5,308 nucleotides of DNA from Candidatus Hydrothermarchaeota archaeon (lineage in GTDB: Archaea > Hydrothermarchaeota > Hydrothermarchaeia > Hydrothermarchaeales > BMS3B). How positions within the stretch are numbered: the first letter of the stretch is position 1; the number at the start of each line of letters is the position of its first letter. Both the position numbers and the translations under genes were made by a program. Under the pieces are notes generated by a model. It worked only from the letters and a program-made list of their open reading frames with translations, did not search any database and was not told where the DNA came from. Below are positions 1 through 5,192 of this stretch, in pieces. The stretch is taken from NCBI GenBank assembly GCA_015521945.1, contig WANG01000144.1:1-5308 (forward strand), read 5' to 3'.

Positions 1-87
1 GTATTCAATGAACTTGTAGAACTTAAAAACTCCACGGAGGAATTGATTGATGAGTTTGTTGAAATATACAAAAATAAGATAGAATAA
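1..87 (+). CDS. C-terminal fragment of an unrecognised protein (5' end outside window)
   Basis: An open frame runs from the first base to a TAA stop at 85-87 and gives 28 residues. The peptide is acidic and probably helical, with alternating Glu/Lys and Leu/Ile/Val (for example the run ELVELKNSTEELIDEF), and ends in a basic-acidic KNKIE tail. It could be the last helix or helices of a small soluble protein; I do not recognise the family. Its codons are AT-rich (AAA, ATA, AAT, GAA), unlike the GC-rich genes to the right, so it belongs to the same compositional block as 88-473. It is the only sizeable open stretch seen in that block. Being so short, it could also be a chance reading frame. Confidence 0.4.
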   Translation, partial: VFNELVELKNSTEELIDEFVEIYKNKIE

Positions 88-117
88 GTCATATTCATTC
101 CAAATTAAATGTTACAG

Positions 118-188
118 CTTATTTCCCGTGTACGCAGGCTGAGATGAATGGAATTTAGAAGATTTTCAGCTTACGGGTAAAGTATAAG
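118..188. repeat. Nested imperfect inverted repeats
   Basis: Three pairs of complementary arms are nested in order: CTTAT (118-122) with ATAAG (184-188), CCCGT (125-129) with ACGGG (173-177), and GCTGA (138-142) with TCAGC (166-170). Small bulges or unequal spacers separate the arms. The heptamer CAGCTTA also occurs twice in direct orientation, at 116-122 approximately and 167-173. Folded as RNA or single-stranded DNA this would make one long interrupted hairpin. It could be a structured RNA, a decayed inverted repeat of a mobile element, or chance pairing in AT-rich DNA. No gene is tied to it. Confidence 0.3.
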
Positions 189-422
189 GATGAAGTGTTT
201 GAGTACTTTGAGCCATGGATTCAGAGAGCAGGTCATTTATTAGAAATCAGTTGATAAAATCAGGTGCCTTAAAAGCTTGCTAACTTGCAAAAATGTCACA
301 GTTGATGTAAAATCTCTAAAAGGAAAATTAGATTTTGTTTACCGATAAAAACCTGTAAAATAAAGATCCACAGTGAAAAATTATATTTGAGGTAAACTAA
401 CCAGCATTTTATAAAGTTACAG

Positions 423-472
423 AAAAAACACCTACAAATAGAAAAATCCAGAGCATTTGCAGTAGCCAATGC
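423..472 (-). terminator. Possible terminator of the tRNA-Thr (and transporter) transcript
   Basis: Read on the - strand directly after the tRNA, GCATT (468-472) can pair with AATGC (453-457) around a ten-base loop. Five T (442-446) follow, and a second run of six T lies at 423-428. Archaeal transcription commonly stops at oligo-T tracts, with or without a hairpin, so the T tracts are the stronger part of the evidence. The stem is only five pairs and could be accidental. Confidence 0.4.
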
Positions 473-473
473 A

Positions 474-546
474 AGCCCCGAGGGGGATTTGAACCCCCGA
501 CCTGGTGATTACAAGTCACCCGCTCTTCCAGCTGAGCTACCGGGGC
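474..546 (-). tRNA. tRNA-Thr (anticodon UGU)
   Basis: Read on the - strand from 546, this is a 73-base cloverleaf without an intron. The acceptor stem GCCCCGG pairs with TCGGGGC (one G-T pair), the D arm is GCTC/GAGC, and the anticodon stem GGTGA/TCACC holds the seven-base loop CTTGTAA, which gives anticodon UGU for the Thr codon ACA. The variable loop is AGGTC, and the T arm GGGGG/CCCCC holds loop TTCAAAT. The base after the acceptor stem (position 73) is T, as known for some archaeal threonine tRNAs. CCA is not encoded and would be added by the nucleotidyltransferase. The 5' end lies 29 bases after the stop of the SulP gene on the same strand. A weak TATA-like ATTGAGTATG sits about 30 bases upstream, overlapping that stop, so it may have its own promoter or be processed from the longer transcript. 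AT-rich DNA begins exactly at its 3' end. Confidence 0.96.
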
Positions 547-575
547 ACTGGATAGAAAGGGTGGGCTTCACATAC

Positions 576-2312
576 TCAATCTTTTCTGGCCTCCCCCGCT
601 CCCGCTCTGCACTCCCTGAACACATTCGCCTCGCAGGCACCGCACCTCTCCGCATCCAGGTACTTAAAGGCGCTTGAAATAGCCTCCTTCTTGGTATTAT
701 GTATCTCAACCCTCTCAATAACACCCTCCTTCTCCATGGCATCCACAATATCCTCCTCCACATGTATCAGCATCAGCTTAATATTCCTGTTCTCCAGCTC
801 CTCCGACAGGTCCTTCAGGGCATCAACACCCGAGGTATCCAAGTAGTACACCGCCGCCATATCAAGAACCACCACCCTCACCCCCTCGTACCTCTCCACC
901 ATCCTCAGGACCTCATCCCTCATGTGCTCCGCATTCACGTATATCCACGGTCCCTCAGGCTTCAGGATTAGAATCTGGGTGCACGACGGGCTTGCATCCG
1001 GGGAGGAGATGAAGTACCCCGTCTCCCTGTCCTTGGTCACCACATGCACCCTGGTGTTCATGGTCTTCCACACGTACAGGGCAAGCGCCAGCACAACACC
1101 AACAGCGATACCATCATCAGGCTTCAGCAGGAGCGACACCGCAAAGGTGGTAAACGCCACAGCCCCATCGTACCTGTTTATCCTGTAGATATGCAGGAGC
1201 TGCTGCGGCTTGAACAGCTTCATCACCGCCATTATCACGATAACCGCCAGCATGAACTTCGGCAGGTAGGTGAAAAGCGGGGTAAGCACCGTTATCGCCA
1301 GCAGGGTGAGGATGCTGAATATTATTATAGAGACCCCCGTGCGTGCGCCGCTGGACCAGTTAACGCTGGTACCCGAGAAGCTGCCGCACACCGGGTACCC
1401 CTTGAAAAAGGCGGTGGCAATGTTCGCCAGCCCCTGGCCTATGAACTCCTGCCCGAAATCCACCCTCTGCTTCGTGTTGTACGCCACTATCTTTGATATA
1501 GAGTAGGTCTCGGTCATGCCCACGATAGAGATAACCACAGCCGCTATCAGCAGGCTTCCGATCTTTGACAGGTCCCCAAAGGGCACAGCAGGCTCTGGAA
1601 GCCCGCTGGGCAGTGAGCCCACAACCTCAACACCCCTCTCCTCCAGCCCCCCGAAGTACACCACCAGCGTGAGCACCGTCAGAACCACCAGGGTCTCCGG
1701 CACCTTCGGGTACCGCTTGTGAATCAGGCTCATGGAAACAAAGGCAACCACCGAAAGCCCCAGCACCAGCAGGTTCGTCTCCGGCAGCTTCTCCACTATA
1801 TTCAGGAACATCATTATTATGTACTCCTCCTTCTCCACGTGCACCCCGAAGATGTACTTCAGCTGGGTGGCGGTGATTATCAGAGCCGCCGCATTCACGA
1901 ACCCTATCACAGCCGCGTGGGAGATTATGTTGAGTATGAAGGTGAGGCGCAGGAGGGCGATGAGGAGTATCAGCACACCCACCATAAATGACAGGGTCGC
2001 AGCAAGCATGACGTACTCGCTGCTCCCGGGCTCTGCGATGGGCGAGAGGGAGGTGTACACCAGCACCGTCATCACGCCAACAGGTCCCGTGAATAGCAGT
2101 CTGTTGCTTCCGAAGAGTATGGCCATGAGGGGCGCCACAAAGCTGGCGTAGAGCCCGTATATTGGGGGAAGACCCGCCACGAGGGCGTACGCCATGGCCT
2201 TGGGTATCATGCTCACCCCCAGGTTTATCCCCGAAATCAGGTCAAAGTAGAAGTAGCTTGACCTGTAGTTCCTGAGCCAGCTAAGGGCGGGTATCAGCCT
2301 CTCAAGGTTCAC
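576..2312 (-). CDS. SulP (SLC26-like) family anion transporter with C-terminal STAS domain
   Basis: A complete 578-residue integral membrane transporter. Family members move sulfate, bicarbonate or other anions across the cytoplasmic membrane; the substrate cannot be read from this sequence, and sulfate is only the default guess. The SulP signature is near-perfect at residues 37-55 (PKAMAYALVAGLPPIYGLY). The transmembrane core spans about 21-415, with the conserved segments QEFIGQGLANI (288-298) and GSFSGTSVNWSSGA (310-323). A STAS domain follows at about 446-550, with the loop LDTSG at 491-495, where related proteins carry a conserved Ser/Thr. The last part (557-568) has three cysteines spaced C-x2-C-x7-C, which is unusual after STAS. 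The start is GTG at 2310-2312, preceded by a strong GGAGGTGA; the overlapping upstream GTG runs straight into a stop. Length fits the bacterial and archaeal family (about 550-600). It is divergent from the DHH phosphoesterase, and the tRNA follows it. Confidence 0.95.
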   Translation of the reverse strand: MNLERLIPALSWLRNYRSSYFYFDLISGINLGVSMIPKAMAYALVAGLPPIYGLYASFVAPLMAILFGSNRLLFTGPVGVMTVLVYTSLSPIAEPGSSEYVMLAATLSFMVGVLILLIALLRLTFILNIISHAAVIGFVNAAALIITATQLKYIFGVHVEKEEYIIMMFLNIVEKLPETNLLVLGLSVVAFVSMSLIHKRYPKVPETLVVLTVLTLVVYFGGLEERGVEVVGSLPSGLPEPAVPFGDLSKIGSLLIAAVVISIVGMTETYSISKIVAYNTKQRVDFGQEFIGQGLANIATAFFKGYPVCGSFSGTSVNWSSGARTGVSIIIFSILTLLAITVLTPLFTYLPKFMLAVIVIMAVMKLFKPQQLLHIYRINRYDGAVAFTTFAVSLLLKPDDGIAVGVVLALALYVWKTMNTRVHVVTKDRETGYFISSPDASPSCTQILILKPEGPWIYVNAEHMRDEVLRMVERYEGVRVVVLDMAAVYYLDTSGVDALKDLSEELENRNIKLMLIHVEEDIVDAMEKEGVIERVEIHNTKKEAISSAFKYLDAERCGACEANVFRECRAGAGEARKD

Positions 2313-2316
2313 CCGT

Positions 2317-2324
2317 TCACCTCC
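2317..2324 (-). promoter_or_regulatory. Strong Shine-Dalgarno of the SulP gene
   Basis: On the - strand GGAGGTGA lies four bases before the GTG start at 2312. It closely matches the complement of the archaeal 16S rRNA 3' end. It decides for this GTG: the only other nearby GTG, inside the Shine-Dalgarno itself, reads into TGA after two codons. Confidence 0.8.
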
Positions 2325-2429
2325 TTCGCACTCTCACCGTTACCTGCAGCAGCCCGGTGCAAAAACAAACGCGTCCACTGCACCTCCTGCGGACTATGGA
2401 TACAGTAGGGAAACGATTAGGAGAACGAT

Positions 2430-2452
2430 GCAAGAGTATTTAAATCTTTTGC
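2430..2452. promoter_or_regulatory. Symmetrical BRE/TATA element, probable divergent promoter
   Basis: An AT-rich core TATTTAAATC (2437-2446) is flanked by GCAAGAG on the left and CTTTTGC on the right, which form an imperfect inverted repeat of 23 bases. On the - strand the right flank reads as a purine-rich BRE (GCAAAAG) ahead of ATTTAAATA, a good archaeal promoter. Transcription of the SulP gene would start near 2415, leaving a leader of about 100 bases. On the + strand GCAAGAG plus TATTTAAAT could fire toward the DHH gene, with a start near 2467-2472. No other equally AT-rich core is seen in the intergenic region, apart from the site at 2553-2564. Confidence 0.55.
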
Positions 2453-2460
2453 TCACGAGC

Positions 2461-2472
2461 CACCTGCAGGTG
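2461..2472. promoter_or_regulatory. Perfect 12-base palindrome at the expected + strand start site
   Basis: CACCTGCAGGTG is its own reverse complement. It sits about 15-25 bases downstream of the TATA core, where RNA synthesis toward the DHH gene would begin. In archaea, repressors often bind across the start site, so this is a candidate operator. A 12-base palindrome can also arise by chance in GC-rich DNA. Confidence 0.35.
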
Positions 2473-2516
2473 CCATCCGCACAGGGGTGCTGTACGGGTT
2501 TGGGTGCACGCTTCAG

Positions 2517-2532
2517 CCAGCTCCGGAGCTGG
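2517..2532. promoter_or_regulatory. Perfect 16-base palindrome in the divergent intergenic region
   Basis: CCAGCTCCGGAGCTGG is fully self-complementary. It lies 58 bases before the DHH gene start and just upstream of the promoter-like GAAAGGTTTAAGA. As DNA it could bind a dimeric regulator; as RNA, six base pairs with a CCGG loop would form a stable hairpin in the leader. No known regulator can be assigned from the sequence. Confidence 0.4.
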
Positions 2533-2552
2533 TTAGCAGGGGTAAGCTGATA

Positions 2553-2564
2553 GAAAGGTTTAAG
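2553..2564 (+). promoter_or_regulatory. Possible proximal promoter of the DHH phosphoesterase gene
   Basis: GAAAGGTTTAAG resembles an archaeal BRE (GAAAG) followed by a short TATA-like TTTAA. Transcription would start near 2585, only a few bases before ATG 2591, giving a nearly leaderless mRNA that would lose the Shine-Dalgarno at 2577-2585. It competes with the more AT-rich distal element at 2437-2446, which would instead give a leader of about 120 bases carrying both palindromes. Confidence 0.3.
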
Positions 2565-2576
2565 AAGAGCCAGCAG

Positions 2577-2585
2577 GGAAGTGAT
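2577..2585 (+). promoter_or_regulatory. Shine-Dalgarno of the DHH phosphoesterase gene
   Basis: GGAAGTGAT matches the consensus GGAGGTGAT at eight of nine bases and lies five bases before ATG 2591. It supports that start, as does the in-frame TGA at 2582-2584, which rules out any longer N-terminus. Confidence 0.6.
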
Positions 2586-2590
2586 GGCGT

Positions 2591-4009
2591 ATGTATGCAG
2601 TGCTCGGTTGCGGCACCGCCGGCTACCTTGCAGCCAGCAAGCTGCAGGAGCAGGGCAAGAAGGTGCTCATAGTTGACAACGACGAGAAGAGGGTTGAGAG
2701 CCTCAAGGAGAGGGAATTTGAGAGGGTGATACTGGGGGACATAACCGACCCGTCCACCCTGAAGGAGGCTGGAATTGAGCAGGCTGAAGCGGTGCTCATA
2801 CTCACCACCAACGTGGAGCTCAACCGGAAGGCGGCCGAGACCGTGAGGAGGCTCAGCAGGGACGTGCCCATAATAGTCAGGGGGGGCAAGGAAGCGGGCT
2901 CAAAGGAGTTTGAGGGGCTTGACGTGGACGTGGTGATCAACCCCACCGTGGTGGTCGCCAGCGTGGCGATAGAGTCGCTTTACGACCTTGAGCTGAAGAA
3001 GAAGCTCAGGAACCTGCGCAGGATAATAGAGGACGCCCCCAAGGGCGTGGCGATAGTCACCCAGGACAACCCTGACCCTGATGCGATAGCCAGCGCCCTC
3101 TCCCTGAAGAAGATAGTTGAGCACTTCGGGAGCGTCGGTGAGATAATCTACGGGGGTGAGATAGGGCACGAGGAGAACAGGGCTCTGGTCAACCTCTTGG
3201 GGCTAAGCCTCACCCCCATATCCAAGGTGCGGGACCTCAGGGGGTACTCAAAGATAGCCCTCGTGGAGGCGTCAATACCCGGGGAGAACAACTCCCTGCC
3301 CAAGAGCATAACCCCCGACATAGTCATAGACCACCACCAGGTGGACGAGAGCAAGGTGAAGGCAGAGTACAAGGACATCCGCCCCGAGGTGGGTGCCACC
3401 TCAACCATCCTGACCGAGTACCTGGTGCACCTGGGCATAGAGATAACCCCAGAGATAGCCACGGCGCTGCTCTACGGGATAAAGACCGACACCAACGACT
3501 TCACCAGGGGCACGACCGCCCAGGACCTGAAAGCCGTGGCGATTCTCTACCCCAAAGCCGACCACGACCTGCTGATGAAGATAGAAACCCCGGTTATGTC
3601 AGCCGAGACCCTGGACGTGCTGAGCGAGGCTATAAGGAACAGGAAGATACGGGGGAGCTTCCTGCTCACAAACGTGGGCTTCATAAGGGACAGGGACACC
3701 CTGCCTCAGGCTGCCGACCACCTGCTCCGGCTGGAGGGCATATCCACGGTGCTGGTTTACGGCATCGGCGGGGATGTTATACACATCTCCGGCAGGAACA
3801 GGGACATACGCATAAACCTTGGGGAGGTCATGCAGAAAGCCTTCGGCAACATAGGCAGCGCCGGAGGGCACGCAACCGCTGCCGCTGCGAAGATACCCCT
3901 CGGGCTCTTCGGAGGGGTGAAGGACAAGGCTTCCCTGCTGAAGCTCGCCGAGGAGGCGGTCACAGACAGGTTCTTCAAGGCTCTGGGGATTGAGGGGGAG
4001 GAGAAGTGA
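2591..4009 (+). CDS. TrkA-N / DHH / DHHA1 phosphoesterase (NrnA/GdpP-related)
   Basis: A 472-residue soluble protein with the archaeal fusion of a nucleotide-binding Rossmann domain and a DHH phosphoesterase. Residues 1-115 form a TrkA-N (RCK-like) domain: GCGTAG at 6-11, acidic VDND at 28-31, LGD at 48-50. The DHH domain runs from about 150 to 320 with motif I NPDPDAIAS (160-168), the IDHH motif at 246-249 and GIKTDTNDF (296-304). DHHA1 follows with GSAGGHA (422-428). Relatives degrade short RNAs, PAP (3'-phosphoadenosine 5'-phosphate) or cyclic dinucleotides using Mn. Two usual metal ligands differ: Gln158 stands where His begins motif I, and Glu226 (VEAS) stands where Asp is usual. The ATG at 2591 has a Shine-Dalgarno, and an in-frame stop lies at 2582. 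The gene is divergent from SulP and overlaps rnhB by 35 bases at the 3' end. Family assignment is firm; substrate is unknown. Confidence 0.92.
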   Translation: MYAVLGCGTAGYLAASKLQEQGKKVLIVDNDEKRVESLKEREFERVILGDITDPSTLKEAGIEQAEAVLILTTNVELNRKAAETVRRLSRDVPIIVRGGKEAGSKEFEGLDVDVVINPTVVVASVAIESLYDLELKKKLRNLRRIIEDAPKGVAIVTQDNPDPDAIASALSLKKIVEHFGSVGEIIYGGEIGHEENRALVNLLGLSLTPISKVRDLRGYSKIALVEASIPGENNSLPKSITPDIVIDHHQVDESKVKAEYKDIRPEVGATSTILTEYLVHLGIEITPEIATALLYGIKTDTNDFTRGTTAQDLKAVAILYPKADHDLLMKIETPVMSAETLDVLSEAIRNRKIRGSFLLTNVGFIRDRDTLPQAADHLLRLEGISTVLVYGIGGDVIHISGRNRDIRINLGEVMQKAFGNIGSAGGHATAAAAKIPLGLFGGVKDKASLLKLAEEAVTDRFFKALGIEGEEK

Positions 4010-4598
4010 GCCTCCTCTGGGCAAGCCTGCCAACGGTTGCCCAGCTCCTCCTCACGAAGGGTGGAAGCTTGGGATAGTGCCTCCTCAGGAACTCCCTGGT
4101 TTTGGGGTCCGAGGGGTACCCGCTGCCGAAGTCACCGTACACCCTCCTGAGCTCCGCCAGCTTCCTGTCCCTGAGGACCTTGGCTATGATGGAGGCTGCC
4201 GAGACCACGGGGTAGCGCTCGTCCGCCCTGCTCTCCATCACAACCCTGCACCCGGCGCCCCGTATGCCCCTGCTCCTCCCGATTAGGTCAATGTATGCAA
4301 CATCTGGCTTGATACGCTTTAGAAGCCTGCAAACCGCCTCAATCTGAAGCGTGTTCAGGCTCTTCCCTGCTTCAATCCTGGCATCTATCTCCCCGGGGGT
4401 TATCTCCTCAATCTCCCAGCGGTACCTGCCGAGAGCCTCAAACAGCTCCTCCCTCTTAGCGGGTGTCAGCTTCTTTGAGTCCCTCACCCCCAGGGCTTCA
4501 AGCTCCCGGAGCTCCTCCCGTGTGCATGCTATGCACGCCACTATCATGCTGCCCAGCACGGGCCCCCGTCCAGCTTCATCTACGCCGGCTATTAGCAT
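3975..4598 (-). CDS. rnhB: Ribonuclease HII
   Basis: A 207-residue type 2 RNase H. It cuts the RNA strand of RNA-DNA hybrids and starts excision of single ribonucleotides misincorporated into DNA. The N-terminal motif DEAGRGP (7-13) supplies catalytic Asp7 and Glu8. Asp104 in YIDLIG and Asp126 in SRADERYPVVSAAS complete the four metal-binding acids of archaeal RNase HII, aligned from memory with Thermococcus. The SKKLT (41-45), GSGYPSDPKT and WATV segments are also typical. The stretch between Asp104 and Asp126 is about eight residues shorter than in Thermococcus. The proline-rich tail SPPPQSPEP goes beyond the usual family end and is the part that overlaps the convergent DHH gene. ATG 4598 lies nine bases after the pdaD stop, with GAGGGGAGG as Shine-Dalgarno overlapping that stop, so the two are probably co-transcribed and perhaps translationally coupled. 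Confidence 0.96.
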   Translation of the reverse strand: MLIAGVDEAGRGPVLGSMIVACIACTREELRELEALGVRDSKKLTPAKREELFEALGRYRWEIEEITPGEIDARIEAGKSLNTLQIEAVCRLLKRIKPDVAYIDLIGRSRGIRGAGCRVVMESRADERYPVVSAASIIAKVLRDRKLAELRRVYGDFGSGYPSDPKTREFLRRHYPKLPPFVRRSWATVGRLAQRRLTSPPPQSPEP

Positions 4599-4600
4599 GC

Positions 4601-4609
4601 CCTCCCCTC
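4601..4609 (-). promoter_or_regulatory. Shine-Dalgarno of rnhB overlapping the pdaD stop codon
   Basis: On the - strand GAGGGGAGG shares two bases with the pdaD TGA (4608-4610) and stands two bases before the rnhB ATG. Such an overlap lets ribosomes finishing pdaD re-initiate on rnhB, and it supports the short N-terminus chosen for rnhB. Confidence 0.5.
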
Positions 4610-5156
4610 ACAGTATGAAGACGGCGCAGGCTATTACGGTGGTCCACTCCCCCTTCCTCTCCACCACGGCGCTCTGGGTGACGTTGAAGGTCTTGACTAT
4701 CTTGTCGCTTAGCCGGAATATGTCCCTGCGCTCGTCGTAGTCCCGGTCTATATCAAAGTCTATGCCCAGGGTGGTGGCGAGCATGCTTGCCGCCAGGTCC
4801 TCGGCGTACTCACCCGCCTCCTTCTCGCTCTCCCCGAAGCTGTGGTGCTCGCTCAGGTAGCCGTAGAGATTGCTGTTCTTGGGTATTGCGCAACCTATGG
4901 AGGCGGTTATCAGCCTGTGGGGCTCGTTGCTTGAGTTCTCGCTGAGAACGCAGAACACAATCTCGCCGGGAGAAAGCTCAGCCAGCCCCTCCTCCCTGGA
5001 GACTATCTCGCAGTTGGGCGGGAGGATGCTTGAGACCCTCACCAGGTTGAACTTCTCTATGCCGGCGCTCCTGAGAGCCATCTCAAAGGATGCCAGCTTC
5101 TCCCTGTGCCTGCCGACTCCTCTGGTAAAGAACACCCTGCGGGGGATGAGGCGCAT
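4608..5156 (-). CDS. pdaD: Pyruvoyl-dependent arginine decarboxylase proenzyme
   Basis: A 182-residue proenzyme of the PvlArgDC family, which decarboxylates arginine to agmatine in the cytoplasm. In archaea agmatine feeds polyamine synthesis and is attached to C34 of tRNA-Ile2 as agmatidine. The self-cleavage site is visible in RVSSILPPNCEI: the chain should break between Ser42 and Ser43 into a 42-residue beta chain and an alpha chain whose N-terminal Ser becomes the pyruvoyl group. The segment EHHSFGESEKEAGEYAEDLA (103-122) contains Glu109, which has the same number as the catalytic Glu described for the Methanocaldococcus enzyme. The end WTTVIACAVFIL is typical of the family. Length is normal. 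ATG 5156 is the only usable start before the upstream in-frame TAG, but no Shine-Dalgarno precedes it. The gene lies 36 bases after the preceding partial gene and nine bases before rnhB, all in one direction. Confidence 0.95.
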   Translation of the reverse strand: MRLIPRRVFFTRGVGRHREKLASFEMALRSAGIEKFNLVRVSSILPPNCEIVSREEGLAELSPGEIVFCVLSENSSNEPHRLITASIGCAIPKNSNLYGYLSEHHSFGESEKEAGEYAEDLAASMLATTLGIDFDIDRDYDERRDIFRLSDKIVKTFNVTQSAVVERKGEWTTVIACAVFIL

Positions 5157-5192
5157 GGTGTGCGCCCGATTTTCTAACGTGTGCAGAGGATA

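Larger units (their letters stand above)
88..473. other. AT-rich stretch without a convincing gene, downstream of the tRNA 3' end
   Basis: About 390 bases at roughly one-third GC. No frame on either strand stays open for more than a few dozen codons. On the + strand, 159-251 encodes 31 protein-like codons closed by a stop, in the same frame as 81-155 but separated from it by TAG at 156-158. A second open piece lies at 244-342. Neither piece has a good start codon plus ribosome binding site. The stretch contains nested inverted repeats (118-188), an eight-base direct repeat CAGTTGAT at 248-255 and 299-306, and a possible tRNA terminator at its right edge. It may be decayed mobile DNA or the edge of an integrated element; no transposase or integrase is recognisable. 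Confidence 0.6.

Noticed and set aside
81..252. A frame on the + strand interrupted once by TAG at 156-158, possibly a gene read through with pyrrolysine or a pseudogene
   Set aside because: There is no start codon with a binding site, the pieces before and after TAG match no family I know, and a single interrupted frame of about 57 codons in AT-rich DNA can be chance. No pyrrolysine machinery is visible.
244..342. A 32-codon open stretch on the + strand, with a protein-like middle (VDVKSLKGKLDF)
   Set aside because: There is no ATG, GTG or TTG start with a Shine-Dalgarno and no recognisable domain; it is too short to call.
381..415. TATA-like stretches (AATTATATTTGA and ATTTTATAAAG) in the AT-rich block
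   Set aside because: Such strings are expected by chance at this base composition, and any + strand transcript would only run antisense into the tRNA.
1..473. CRISPR array or tandem repeat array in the AT-rich block
   Set aside because: No repeat unit of 20 or more bases recurs; only 7-8 base matches were found.
1044..1496. A 150-codon open frame on the + strand inside the SulP gene
   Set aside because: It lies antisense to a clear transporter gene, its translation is rich in His, Arg and Gln with no domain, and long antisense frames are expected opposite GC-rich coding DNA.
2487..2672. A 61-codon open frame on the + strand across the intergenic region into the DHH gene
   Set aside because: It overlaps the well-supported start of the DHH gene in another frame, contains the palindromic regulatory region, and shows no protein-like pattern.
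3599..4033. A 144-codon open frame on the - strand opposite the DHHA1 region
   Set aside because: It is antisense to a conserved enzyme domain, has no recognisable domain and no promoter or ribosome binding site that stands out.
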